DNA from: Sabellastarte sp. h YS-2021
Taxonomy: Eukaryota > Annelida > Polychaeta > Sabellida > Sabellidae
NCBI GenBank assembly: GCA_964017235.1
Contig: OZ024929.1
Coordinates: forward strand, 161,867,609 to 161,931,608
Length of the DNA stretch: 64,000 nucleotides
Direction: 5' to 3'
A program made the position numbers and the translations under genes. Shown here piece by piece: positions 41,313 through 53,565 of this stretch. Every line of letters starts with the position of its first letter. Position 1 is the first letter of the stretch. Below the pieces are notes generated by a model that saw only the letters and a list, made by a program, of their open reading frames with translations, ran no database searches and was not told where the DNA came from.

Positions 41313-41542
41313 TTTATTTATTTGGGGTTTTACGTCGCTTTCAACACTGTACAGATCATATCACGAAGGGTAGTTAGAAGGGCAGAGGAAACCAGTACAT
41401 AGAGTTCGCTAGGGTTGTGTACTGTAAACTGCCGACCAACAGCAAGCAACTACCTGCTTTCCCACTTAAAGCCATCACGGGGATCGAACCCCGGCCTCAG
41501 AGGTGGGAGGCGAGAGTGTTACCACTCCGCCACCGTGGCCCC
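41313..41542 (-). mobile_element. tRNA-derived SINE, minus strand, nested in element C
   Basis: Read on the minus strand it starts GGGGCCACGG, followed by an A-box TGGCGGAGTGGT and a B-box GGTTCGATCC within a tRNA-like fold. A tRNA-unrelated body ends ACGTAAAACCCCAAATAAAT. The target duplication CTGCAGATATTTA is at 41300-41312 and 41543-41555. It is a Pol III-promoted SINE mobilised by a partner LINE that is not in this window. Confidence 0.9.
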
Positions 41543-43933
41543 CTGCAGATATTTACAGACACATCAAAAGAAGGGTGGGGCGCTCACTTAAACGAGCACA
41601 CTACAAGGGGAACCTGGTCCCTCCTAGAAAGCAAATTGCATATAAACCATTTGGAACTAAAAGCAGTCTTTCTGGCCCTAAAGGAGTTCCAAGACCTCTG
41701 TTGCAACAACATAGTACTGGTAGCCACAGACAACACAACAGTGGTTGCCTATATCAACAAGGAAGGGGGGATGAAGTTGGGCTCCCTGTGTGCCCTACTG
41801 TGGAGAATCCTGTCCTGGTGCACCAGGAAACAGGTAACTCTCAGAGCACGTCACATCCCCGGCCGGCTGAACGTGATAGCAGACAAGCTATCCAGACTTG
41901 GCCAGACCATTCAAACGGAGTGGTCCCTTCATCCAGAGGTGTTCCTAGCTATATGCTCCTGGTGGCACCAGCCTCAAGTGGATCTATTTGCCACTAGATT
42001 CAACAACAAACTACCACAGTTTGTGTCACCAGTCCCAGACCCCCAGGCATGGGCAGTGGATGCACTCAGTCTGTCCTGGGAGGATCTGGACCCATATGCC
42101 TTCCCACCAGCAGCCATCTTGGGCAAAGTAGTAGAGAAGAATCATTCTGATTGCACCGGGTTGGCCCAACATGCCCTAGTTCTGGGATCTAGTGGCAATG
42201 TCCAGTCAGATCCCACTGTGTCTGCCCAACCTACCCAACTTGGTGTCTCAGCCATTCAACCAGACCCTGCACAGGAACCTGTCAAACCTGAACCGACATG
42301 CCTGGCTCGTAGAGCCACAGCAATCAAGGAGCAGGGCTTCTCTGAGGCAGTGGCAGCACGAATTGAGGCTACTCAAAGAGGATCAACCAGATCCGTCTAT
42401 GAGGCAAAGTGGACCATTTTTACAAAGTGGTGCCTCAGTAATTAAGTGAACTTCAGAGCACCATCTCTGAAAGCCATAGCTGACTTCCTCTTGCACCTGT
42501 TCCAGGACAGGAAGTTGCAGCCATTTACCATTGATGGATACAGGTCAGCCATTGCTGACAAGTTGGGCAACTCTCCCATTAATGTCAGCAAAGATGAGAA
42601 TCTCACTCGTCTCCTGGATAGTTTCCATAGAGACAGGCCCAAGGGCAGGAGGGGTATACCCTCCTGGAACCTGTCCCTGGTCTTACACCAGCTGACACAG
42701 GCCCCCTTTGAACATTTAAAAGAGGCCTCATTAAAACACTTGACCTTCAAGACTGTTTTTCTGTTGGCCCTGGGTTCTGGTAAGTGCAGGAGTGAGATCC
42801 ATGCTTGGCTACATAAGAACATCAGACACCAATCAGACTGGTCTAAGGTGTCCTTGTACCCCTCACCCAGCTTTCTATCCAAGAACCAGCTGGCTAAGGA
42901 AGGTCCAGATAGTGTGGCCCTGGTGGTAATCCCAGCCCTGGCTCCCACTCTGGATAAGTCACTCAAGGGTGACAGGTCCTTGTGTCCAGTCAGAGCCCTT
43001 CGCTATTACTTGGACAGGACCTCAGATCTTAGGCAGAACAAGGAGTTGGTCTTGTCTCCTTCAAGAAAGGTTTTGATAAGGACATCTCACCTGCCACCAT
43101 CTCCTCTTGGATCAAGCAGACTGTGATCCTTTGTTATGAGCTCTCTGATCAGGAGGCCCTCACACTGCATCAGGTTAAAGCCCATGATGTCAGGGCCTTT
43201 GCTGCTTCTAAGGCCTTCCAGTCGGGGATCTCCTTAGAGCAGATTCTGTCAGCCTGCCGCTGGAAATCCCATAATACCTTCACACAATTCTATTTGAAGG
43301 ATGTGGCTTGGGCTGATACAGAGCTATTTCATTTAGGGCCTGTAGTGGCTGCCCAACAGATCCACCACCAAGCCCCAAATGAGGAGTTATGTAAATATGT
43401 ATATATGTACATAGCATGTATATTTGTATATAATACAAAAAAAACCCCAAAAAACTGTGACTTGCTTCCTTTGGGAAGTTTATTTCTTATGGGACTGAAC
43501 TCAACCCTCTTCTCCCTTTCTCAGAGCAGGTCTGAGAAAAAGGGGGGGGGGGGGGGCAACCTTAGTAGACTTCTGGGTAACCGGTTAGTCTCAGCCGACC
43601 TTGACCTTTGGGGTCATTTGACCCTAGGTCAACTGGGCCTTCTCAACTTTTGTTTTTGTTTATGAGTTCACCTGAGTCCCCAGTAACTTACCCGCCTACC
43701 AAGCGGTAGTTATTCAGCAACTGTCCATTGGATAGGATGTATTAACGCAATAAAATTGCAAATTTAAGAAGTAAATTAAATTTTTACAAGTTAATACCCT
43801 ATCCAATGGACAGGCAAGGCCCACCCATCCGGCCCTGCTATCAGCTTACTAGGGGTCTTACTAGGACTAGACATGAAAAAGATGCTATGACGTCACACTG
43901 TCTAAACAGGAAGGAAGTACGATGCGCCGCCTA

Positions 43934-44135
43934 CCTTCTGCCCCTCCTTCAAGGTCAAACGAGGATAGCCAAACTTAAAAGTGCTTAGAACTCACTTATT
44001 ATTGGTCCTAGAGGTATGGGATGGTAAACCAACTTATAGGAAATCATGGGCTAAGAATCTTTTGATGTGGTCAGATTTGACCTTGGACCCCTCCTTCAAG
44101 GTCAAACGAGGATACCCAAACTTAAAAGCGCTTAT
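43934..44135. repeat. ~155-bp tandem repeat left of the E/F composite
   Basis: Units carry CTTATTATTGGTCCTAGAGG, AATCATGGGCTAAGAATC and CCTTCAAGGTCAAACGAGGA. The unit interrupted at GCTTAT resumes after 52165. Confidence 0.8.
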
Positions 44136-46191
44136 TTTTATTGCGTTAATACAACTTACCTAGTGGACAGATGCATTTGTCCGGCGCCCTGCCGGTCTCA
44201 CCAAACGTTAGAAAAAAACTTCCTGAGCTGGGCTCTGGCCGGGACCGGTAGTGTCCTGTTCACTCGCCAGGTGGCTGTGTAGCCTCCCTGCCGGTGTACT
44301 GCGCATGCTCGCGTGTTTACTACGCCTAAGACTACAGTGTCCTCTCTCCCTTCTCACACCCTTGTGTCATCTCAGCCTTTTATAAATCTGTCTGCCCGGC
44401 ATACCGGTCCGGTAGTGCCCCCGGCAGAACAGGATAGTTTGTTTAAAAAAGGAGGTGAATCTAAGTCTAAACAGAAAGCTCATAAGCCCTCCAAGTCTGA
44501 CAAGGCTAGACAGGACCTTGGTCCGCAAGATACTGCTTCTTCTGGTCCTGCTGTTGACATCCCCGGTACGGGCGATGATGTGCAGGAACCGGTCTTTCAA
44601 CCAGTACAATCTGCCGCTACTGCTGACAGAACTTTTCAGTCTACCCGTTCTGAGTTATACACCGGTCAGGATAAGAAATCTACCGGGGAATCTGCTAGGT
44701 TCACTGAAGCACCCAAACGTACCGGTCAGGAAAGCCAATCTACCGGTCATTTTGAGCCAGCTCCTTACCCACCGGCTTCTTCACCTGGTGTTCTGTTTCC
44801 TGGTCCGGGTTATGGTGTATCAAAAACAGAGTACAGGGACTTGCCCCAACAGGAGCTTTATGATGAGTTTTCTGGTGAAGAAGATTCTATAGTAGAGGAA
44901 GGTAAGGTTTTTTCTGATGTGATTGATAGGCAGGATCAGACAGAGGACATGACATACCGCGAGACAGTTAGATCAGTTCGCTCATTTATGGGTTGGTCAC
45001 ACATCCCTGTTTATGAAAGTGACTTATCTGAACCAGACAAATCTAACGACCCCTGGAAGGGCAAGAATCCAAAGAAGCCGGCTAGGATCTCTGTGGCCAT
45101 GCCCCCCGACGACTGACTTTGCCAGAAGTTGGAGAAATTAAAACACTAATGTAGCCGAGGGCTATCCTTCCAGGGCAAGACTCGGCGGGGCTAAAGAAGG
45201 ACCAGTTCATCAAAATTCCCAAAAGTCAGAGTAGATGGTACCAGATGCATACTCTGAGGTCGGATGGTCCTCATAGACTGGGCAAAAATCTCTTCAGATA
45301 GAGTGACCAGGAAGCCAAGGTCAATTCACAATTTCCTCGAATCATAAGGGCTTCTGCTTACCCTCCATCAGGCCCCACATCCAGGCCAATATCTCAGGAT
45401 TATTTACGTAGGTGGGAAAGGTGTGCACGTGAGGGTAGTTATGTGGTAAATAGTGCTGCAGGTTTCAATAGATGCTCATCTGAGCTGCAGGAAAGAATCT
45501 CCTCTGGTGTTACCTTTCTTCAGTCCAAAATCAATAAGGGCAAAGCTCCCAAAGAAGTTACAGAGACTCTCCAGGACATCCATGACTATGTTGCTTTTCA
45601 CCAAAGTGTATCAGTCGCTATGGGGACAGCTTTGCAGCACTTGGCTGATAGTTTGTTTGTGCATCTATCCAACCTTATCTTGCTACGCAGAGATTCGTAT
45701 TTAGAACACGTGAAACCAGGCCTGAAACCTGATACTTGGAATCTTCTCAGGAATGCCCCCATGTTCGGGCATGGTCTTTTCCCCGACTCTGTTTTGGCTA
45801 CGGCTGAACAAGATATCACCAAACATGAGTCTGCTGGAGTTGCTCCAGGGCCCAGTCCGGGCGCCTCACAGCGCTCCAGTTGGAGGGGGAGTGCAAGATA
45901 TAGACCTTACGAAAGAAGAGAATCTCAACAAAGTTCAGGGCAAGGAGTCCAAGGTCAACAACCATGGCGTCAGTTCTCCAGGAACAGGAGCAGAGGTCAT
46001 GGCCGTGGTAGAGGGGTCAATCCTGGTTTTTATTGCGTTAATACATCTTACCTAGTGAACAGATGCATTTGTCCGGCGCCTTGCCGGTCTCGCCAAACGT
46101 TAGAAAAAAACGTCCTGAGCTGGGCTCTGGCCGGGACCGGTAGTGTCCTGTTCATTCGCCAGGGGGCTGTATAGCCTCCCTGCCGGTGTAC

Positions 46192-46213
46192 TGCGCATGC
46201 GTGGCGCATGCGC
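46192..46213. promoter_or_regulatory. NRF-1-type palindromes in the left repeat of copy F
   Basis: TGCGCATGCGT and GCGCATGCGC lie within 22 bp, matching the NRF-1 consensus. Related TGCGCATGCTCGCG sequence is in the terminal repeats of copies E and G. A promoter function is inference. Confidence 0.45.
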
Positions 46214-46871
46214 TCTTCCTCTTTTTGTTTGGCGCGTGAAGAAATGCTTGAAGTTTAAGAGAAACTTTTTATTTGTCATTTTATATATATTCTAACTACA
46301 GTTTGGTGCAAATATTTGTGGTAGTTGTGTGTATTAAGTGTCATGGCATCTCCAGGAGATAAAAAAGGACAACGAAGGGGTTCATGCGGCCATGTTATGG
46401 CCAGCTTTGATTTGCACGACAAGTGCGCGAGGTGCCGCGATAAACTAATTGGTGAAGATGACTGTGTCTTAAAGAAACCTTGTGCTGTTTGTGATGGGTT
46501 CTCAGAAGCTCAGCGTGAGTTAATTGCTACACCCACTTATAGAATTCGCAAGGACAAAAAAGCAGGGTTATTGGTGTCCCCTAAAGACGTGACAATTCTC
46601 AGTCCAGTGGATAATGAACCAACTTTTCAGCCAGTAAGTGGTACTTCTGCGCAGCCTGCTAGTTCACTTCCGTCGACAATGGCGTCTTCTTCTTCACCTG
46701 CTCCAACTCCAAACTATGTTACTTCAGAACAGTTGGTAGCCATCTCTGATAAATGGGCTGAGCAGTTTGCCAGGATGGAAGCTCTGCTTTCCAGAGGTAA
46801 CGTTTTTTCAACTCCAGTATCAGCAGTCCAGCCCATTGACTCTCAGTCTTTAATTTCAAACACCCCTTTTG

Positions 46872-47402
46872 TAGGGCTGCAAGCGAGCACGAAAATGCGC
46901 CTCGATTACTCATTTTAGAAGAACCGACTCGGACTCGGTTATTCGCTTGATTATCGTCCACGAAATAAACTGCATCATATTTTGATATACCACGCCTTAT
47001 AAAATGGTTAAAAGGCACACAATAGGAAAGAATTTTGATAATTTATTGAATTTTGGGGAAAATACACATTTATAATGCAAAATATAAGAAATTTTTATCC
47101 ATTTTTATATTTATATATTGCGAGATTTGAGGCGTCTTCGAAATACGTTATATAAAATTGCCGTCTATTAAAAACCTTGTTGCACATACAATTAAGTTTG
47201 CAAATGCTTAAAATATAAAAAACGGAAACACCTTATATTAGTAAAATATATAAATATATTCACATATTTAAAGAAAAAAAATTTTGCAGTAGATTTTACG
47301 TCTATTTTTAGTTGTTTTCGAATAGCCGGTTCACTTCTCTTGACTCGAGTATTGAACTGAATCGTTTTGTTTCCGAGTAACCGAAGAATCGTTGCAGCCT
47401 TA
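46872..47402. mobile_element. hAT-like MITE, 531 bp, nested in copy F
   Basis: Ends TAGGGCTGCAA and TTGCAGCCTTA are imperfect inverted repeats, flanked by the 8-bp duplication CCCTTTTG at 46864-46871 and 47403-47410. The interior is A/T-rich with GACTCGG motifs. It inserted into the gag-like part of copy F. Confidence 0.88.
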
Positions 47403-50400
47403 CCCTTTTGTACCTCCAGCTACTCGTCCCACCGGTCCGGTTGAGGTTCCGGTAGCTGTTGAGGTTGCTGCAAAGCAGCTTAAAGTTGATGAGAAAGATA
47501 AGAAGAAAAAGTCTCACAAGTGAAGGAAACACGACAAACCAGGTCATGACTCTAAACCATCCAAACCACCGGGTCGCAATCCTGACCCTAAATCTGAGAA
47601 GAAAAGGGACCGGTCTCCATCACCGGTCCGGAAGCAATCTTCTTCCAAGGGAAGTTCTAATACACCCCCGGTTATTGCCAGCTCCGGTCCGGAGTCTGCC
47701 AAACAACCAGCTACAAAAAAGGGTGATTCTAGTCTTTTTGCATCAGATCCTGAGGTCGTCGCAGGCAGTACCGTCCATCCCTCAACCACTCCTCTGCGTA
47801 CCGGTCACGGGCAGCCCTCTACCGGAGCTTGTGCCTTTCCACCGGAGACAGACATTGAAATTTATGGACAATTCTCTGATGACCCTGTGGACCAGTCAGA
47901 CTCTAATTCCGGTTCCGGAGAGGAAGAGGGTCAGTCACCTTTGAAACAGACTACACAGAACCGGATAAATCAAATAACCCTTGGAAGGGTAAGAATCCGA
48001 ACAAACCGACTAGGATATCCGTGGCTATGCCACCGGACGATTGGCTTTGTCAAAAGCTAGAGAGACTTAATTTAACAGTTGCAGAAGGGTATCCCTCGCG
48101 GTCACAGGACTCTGGCGGTCTCAAGCGTGACCAGTTTGTAAAAGTGCCCAAGACACAATCCAAGTGGTATAAGATGCACATGTTAAAGCCAGAAGGTACC
48201 CAGCGTCCGGGCCGGTCGGTGTTCAGCTGGAGAAACACAGAAGCAAAGGTCAACAGCCAATTTCCAAGAATTGTTAAAGCTGCTGCTTATCCTGCCACTG
48301 GCCCTCCGTCCAGGTCTATTTCACAAGAGTCCCTTCGTAGGTGGGAGAGGACAGCAAGGGAGAACAGTTATATTATAAATCATGCTGCAGGCTTCAATTG
48401 ATGCTCGACCGAGCTGCAGGACAGAATGTCACAGAACATTTCTCTTTTATCAACAAGATTGAGTAAAGGTAAAGCAACCAAAGACGTCACAAATGCTTTG
48501 AATGACTTGCATGACCATGGGCACGTCTCTTCAGCATATCGCTGACAGCTTGTTTGTGCATATGGCGAATCTGGTGTTGATTAGAAGAGATTCGTATCTA
48601 GATTATGTCAAACCAGGAATTAAACAAGATACAATGAACTTGCTTCGAAATGCCCCGCTGTTTGGCTATGGATTATTCCCGGATGCCGCCATTGTGACAG
48701 CAGAGCAAGACATTACTAAATATGAAGCCAGCAGTGTTGCTCAGGGACCCGGTCAGGGTGCTTCTCAGCACACTGCCTGGAAAGGAGCTCAGAGGTTCAA
48801 ACCGTATGATCGCAAGGACAGAAAACATACTTCCTCTTCTGACCAAGCTCACCAACAGCAACAACAACAGCCATGGAGGCAATTTAGCAGGAATAGGTTC
48901 AGAGGTCGTGGACATGGGCGGGGTTCAAACCCTCGTTTTTCCAAGTCCCAGTCCTTTAAGCAATATAAATGACAGTTATTGTGCAAATCCAACCTCAGTA
49001 CCAGTAATTTCAACTTGGTTGGATTCAAAGTTTCAAAAGACAAAGTTATCAAGGACAGTGCCATTACTGAACTCAATGACTGTAAGCGTGGATGTGTGTT
49101 ATCCTGTTGTAAATCGTGTTCCTACTGTTCATTCACGCGGGCCTCCACAAAAGAAAGGAGTAAGACCCGGTCATTGTCAGAACAAAATAAAACATGTCAA
49201 AGGTGTATGTTGTGTAAATCCATGCCTTTCTCCCCGTCTGTTCCAAATGTCCCCAATGCTGTCTCCGTACAGAATGTAGGGGGAAGGTTGCAAAGTTTTT
49301 GGCAAGTTTGGCAAAACATGGGTTCGAATCCTCGGGTGGTCTCCATCCTCAAGGAGGGTTACACTCTTCCTTTCAAACAAAGGACCCTTTCGACAAGATT
49401 CCACTTGGTTCAAAGCGGCTACTCAAGTCCAACCAAAAACATGTACCTAAAGGAAGCCCTTATAAGTCTCATGCACAAGTTGGTAGTAGAAAAGGTGGTT
49501 GTCAAGTCGTCCCTGGCCTTTTACAACCGTCTTTTTCTGGTTCCCAAACCAAACAGAAAATGGAGGCCAATCTTAAATCTGAGTCGTCTCAACTTATTCC
49601 TCAACACGGGCACCTTCAAAATGGAAACCCCGGAAACAATCCGGTTGTCCTTGAAAACAGGGGAATGGGTCACATCGCTGGACTTCAGCGACGCATACTT
49701 CCACATTCCAATTGCCCAAAGGTCAAGAAAGTATCTCAGGTTCTTCCTGTTCAATCAAACTTTTCAGTTCACTGCTCTTCCCTTCGGGTTGGCCACAGCT
49801 CCTCTAGAGTTCACCAAGGTGGTCAAAGAAGTGAAACTCATGGCTCAGGCAAGAGGTATCAGAATCCACCAGTACCTAGACGACTGGTTACTGAGAGCCC
49901 CCTCCCCGGAGATCTGCCTACAACATACCCAGACCTTGTCAACGGTTGGGGTGGGTAGTAAATATGACAAAATCGGAGTTAGTTCCCAAACAGGTCTTCA
50001 ATTTTGTAGGTTACTGGTTCGACCTGATCACCGGTCGAGTTCTACCCACTCAAGACCGGTGGGAAGCACTTCAGGAGAAACTAAGGTTCATAAAGGGATG
50101 TCACAACTGTACAGTCAGGTAATTAATGTCCCTGATAGGCCTTTTAACTGCCACGGAGAAGCAGGTGTGTTCAGGTCGTCTTCATATGAGGCCCATTCAA
50201 TGGCACCTGAAGAGACACTGGCACGTCCCGGAGGTACTAGAGAAGGTTATTCTGGTTCCTCAGGCACTCCACCCTCATCTGGACTGGTGGCTAGACGAGG
50301 CCAATGTGCTGAAAGGACAGCCCTTGCACCCTCTTCAGCACGCGGTTCAACTGTTTACCGACACCTCAAACGAAGGCTGGGGCGCACACTTAGGGGACTT

Positions 50401-50563
50401 CACTGCAAGAGGCGTTTGGTCTCCTTTGGAAAGCCTCCTTCACATAAATTTTCTCGACCTAAAGCCAGTTCTCTTGGCCATATGACAGTTCGAGCATCTG
50501 TGCAAAGATGAGATTGTTCTTGTCGCAACAGACAACACAACAGTGGTCTCGTACATAAACAAG

Positions 50564-50586
50564 CGGGGGGGGGGGGGGGGGGGGGT
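50564..50586 (+). repeat. G homopolymer in the RNase H part of copy F
   Basis: About 22 G in a row, at a place where related copies carry a short G-rich coding stretch. It may be a true expansion or an assembly error. Confidence 0.6.
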
Positions 50587-52165
50587 ATGAGGTCAGGCTC
50601 TGTTTGTGCCCTCCTGTGCAGACTTCTGTCCTGGTGCCACCGCAGAGGTATAATCCTGAGGGCAAGGCATATTCCAGGTCGCTTGAATGTGATAGCGGAC
50701 AAACTGTCCAGACACAACCAAGTGATTCAAACAGAGTGGTCCCTATCTCAGCAGGTATTCACTCTCTTGTGTTCCAGGTGGACCCAACCTCAGGTGGATT
50801 TGTTTGCAACCCGGTTCAATCACAAACTACCACGGTTTGTCTCACCGGTGCCAGACTCGACAGCCTGGGCAGTCGATGCTTTGAGTCTACGTTGGGATCA
50901 ATTGGAGGTGTACGCCTTTCCCCCCGTGTCTCTGGTTCCCCAGGTAATCTCAAAGTTGAGGGATCAGGGCTGTCGCAGGATGATCCTCATTGCCCCAGGA
51001 TGGCCAAACATGCCTTGGTTTTGGGACCTAGTGAATCTGTCAGTTCAGATCCCCTTCAGGCTTCCCTTGGTACGGGATCTGGTGACTCAACCCTTCAACG
51101 GGATGGTACACAGGAATCTCACCAACCTCAATCTTCATGCTTGGCTCCTAGAAGCCTTGCCATCCAAGAACGCGGATTCTCTGATGAAGTGACAGCAAGA
51201 ATTGAGGCTCCTCAGAGAAGCTCAACCAGAGCCGTATATAAGTCAAAGTGGGCCATTTTTGTCAAAGTGTGTGACTTACACAAGGTGGACTTCAGGTCGC
51301 CCTCTGTAAACCAGATTGCGGATTTTCTTTTGCATCTGTTCAAAGAACGAAAACTCCAACCTAGCACCATTGAAGGCTACAGAACCGCTATTGCGGACAT
51401 GGTGGGCAATGATAGGTTGAATATTAGCAAGGATGAAAACTTAACCCGTTTGTTAGACAGTTTTCATAGGGACAAACCCAAGGGCAGGCGTGGAGTGCCC
51501 TCTTGCAATCTTTCTCTGGTACTTCACCAGTTGACCAAGGCTCCATTTGAGCCCATGCGAAAGGTTTCTCTTAAACATTTGACTTTTAAGACAGTCTTTC
51601 TGTTAGCTCTGGGCTCAGGCAAAAGGCGCAGTGAAATTCATGCTTGGCTGTACAGGAACATCAGACACCAGGAAAACTAGAGTCAGGTTTCACTTTACCC
51701 TTCTCCCAGTTTGATATCCAAGAACCAATTGGCCAGGGAGGGACCAGCCTCAGTCCTTATTTGGCTACCCTCCATCCACTGGGTAGTTATTCTGCATCTG
51801 TCCACTAGATAAGATGTATTAACGCAATAAAATGGAAAATTTAATAGTAAATTAAATTTTTATAAGTTAATACCTTACCTAGTGGACAGGGGGATTCCCA
51901 CCCTACCTTCCCTGCTATTCTAAGCCAAAAAGGGGACTTACTAAGGTAGGCAACAAAAAGAGGAAGAGCACATGCGCGAGCATGCGCAGTACACCGGCAG
52001 GGAGGCTACACAGCCACCTGCCGAGTGAACAGGACACTACCGGTCCCAGCCAGAGCCCAGCTCGGGACGTTTTTTTTGGCGAGACCGGCAGGGTGCTGGA
52101 CAAATGCATCTGTCCACTAGGTAAGGTATTAACTTATAAAAATTTAATTTACTATAAATTTTCCA

Positions 52166-52440
52166 ATCTCGCTTATTATTGGTCCTAGAGGTTTGCGATG
52201 TGAAACCAACCTATAGGAAATCATGGGCTGGGAATCTTTTGATGTGGTCACATTTGAACTTGGGCCCTTCCTTCAAGGTCAAACGAGGATAGTAAAATAT
52301 AAAGTGCTTATAAATTGCTTTTTCTTGGTCCTAGAGGTTTGTAATGTGAAAGCATCCTATAGGAAATCATGTGCTAGGAATCCGCTACCTCTAGTTACAT
52401 TTGTATCTTTCATTAAGCAAACATTTTGTTTACTTAGTGT
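52166..52440. repeat. ~155-bp tandem repeat right of the E/F composite
   Basis: CGCTTATTATTGGTCCTAGA, AGGAAATCATGGGCTGGGAA and CTTCCTTCAAGGTCAAACGA continue the array seen at 43934-44135. A second partial unit begins near 52325. Confidence 0.75.
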
Positions 52441-52959
52441 CAGTACAAGTTGCTCCCATAAACACTTAGGCCCCCTCCCCACAGGGGTATATTTGTGTCA
52501 GCCATAATACTCGGTATGTCACGCTTCAACCATGTCCCATCCGGGGATACACTGCGTTAAGATGCAATCTCTAGTTAAGCGTCCCGCAAGGGACGCTTGT
52601 TTGTGTATGGGAGAGCTTCTGGCTCCGCCGGCTCCGCATTTTGTTTTCCTTATAACTCTGTAACCGTTAGGCGGATTCTTTTCAAATTTGGCAGGTTTAG
52701 GCAGTGGTCTTGGGGAATTTTTTTGAATATGCTGCAGTGACATTTCAACCAATCAGAGAGGTCACATGACCAAAAATATCTTTTTTCGATGGGGAAGCTT
52801 GTCCGGATGATAACTTGAAAGGAATTTTATCAATTCACCTGAAACTTGGCAAATACATTCATTCTATTAAAATCTGGAAATCATTAGATTTTGGCATTGA
52901 TTGGTCAAGAAATGGCCGAGTAATTAATGATTAATTAATCATTACGAATTTTCCAAATA

Positions 52960-53565
52960 AGGAAAACACAAAAATGCTTATATCTCGAAAACCATGCTAG
53001 ATAGAGCGATTTCGACGAAATTTTTGACCCACAGGGTATCTCTGCAGAGTAGTTATCCCAATTTTGAAAAAAATTTTGTCTCGCCAAAAATGGCGGCCAT
53101 TTTGAATTTTCGAATTTTTCGCAAAAATTGCAAAACATAAAAATGCTTATATCTCGAAAACCCTGCTAGATAGAGCGATTTCGACGAAATTTTTGACCCA
53201 CAGGGTATCTTTGCAGAGTACCTGCCAATTTTCAAACAAAAAATTTCTCTCAAAAAATGGCGGCCATTTTGAATTTTCGAATTTTTCGCAAAATTGCAAA
53301 ACACAAAAATGCTTATATCTCGAAAACCGTGCTAGATAGAGCGATTTCGACGAAATTTTTGACCCACAGGGTATCTATGCAGAGTAGCCATGCCAATTTT
53401 CAAAAAAAATTTGTCTTGCCAAAAATGGCGGCCATTTTGAATTTTCGAATTTTTGCGCAAAAATTGCAAAACACAAAAATGCTAATATTTCGAAAACCGT
53501 GCTACATAGAGCGATTTCAATGAAATTTTTTATCTTCAGGGTATCTCTGCAGAGCAGCTATCCCA
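52960..53565. repeat. ~167-bp tandem repeat, left flank of the satellite (about 3.5 units)
   Basis: Units contain CACAAAAATGCTTATATCTC, CTAGATAGAGCGATTTCGAC, TTTTTGACCCACAGGGTATC and AAAAATGGCGGCCATTTTGA. Confidence 0.85.

Larger units (their letters stand above)
28931..43933 (+). mobile_element. DIRS-like retroelement C, split by a large nested insertion (broken fossil)
   Basis: Left terminal repeat from TTTTATTGCATTAATACATC at 28931. The gag-like part is ~29236-31070. A terminal-inverted-repeat element occupies ~31271-40120. On its far side are the reverse transcriptase (~40150-41140, with HQYLDDWLVRA), a nested SINE, RNase H (~41560-42110), tyrosine recombinase (~42290-43370), a 15-G tract at 43542-43556, an ICR near 43722-43808 and an incomplete right repeat stopping at ~43933. 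Same subfamily as B by its terminal repeat and TGACGTCA. It has a handful of coding breaks besides the insertions and is moderately old. Confidence 0.88.
44136..52165 (+). mobile_element. Composite of two DIRS-like copies E and F, second subfamily (broken fossils)
   Basis: Copy E begins with TTTTATTGCGTTAATACAAC at 44136 and has a gag-like part to ~46026. Copy F begins with its own left terminal repeat at 46028. F has gag-like ORF1 from 46325 (interrupted by a hAT MITE), reverse transcriptase (~49180-50100), RNase H (~50330-50700) and tyrosine recombinase (~51150-51750), then an ICR near 51800-51890. A single right repeat ends at 52165 in AAATTTTCCA. Only one right end serves two left ends, so one copy was lost by nesting with loss or by recombination. 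Several breaks in each. The terminal repeat differs from A-D: CCTAGTGGACAGATGCATTT instead of the CCAATGGACA type. Confidence 0.85.

Noticed and set aside
41420-41542. A functional tRNA gene on the minus strand
   Set aside because: A- and B-boxes are present, but the sequence is flanked by a target duplication and an A/T-rich SINE tail, so it is the head of a SINE.
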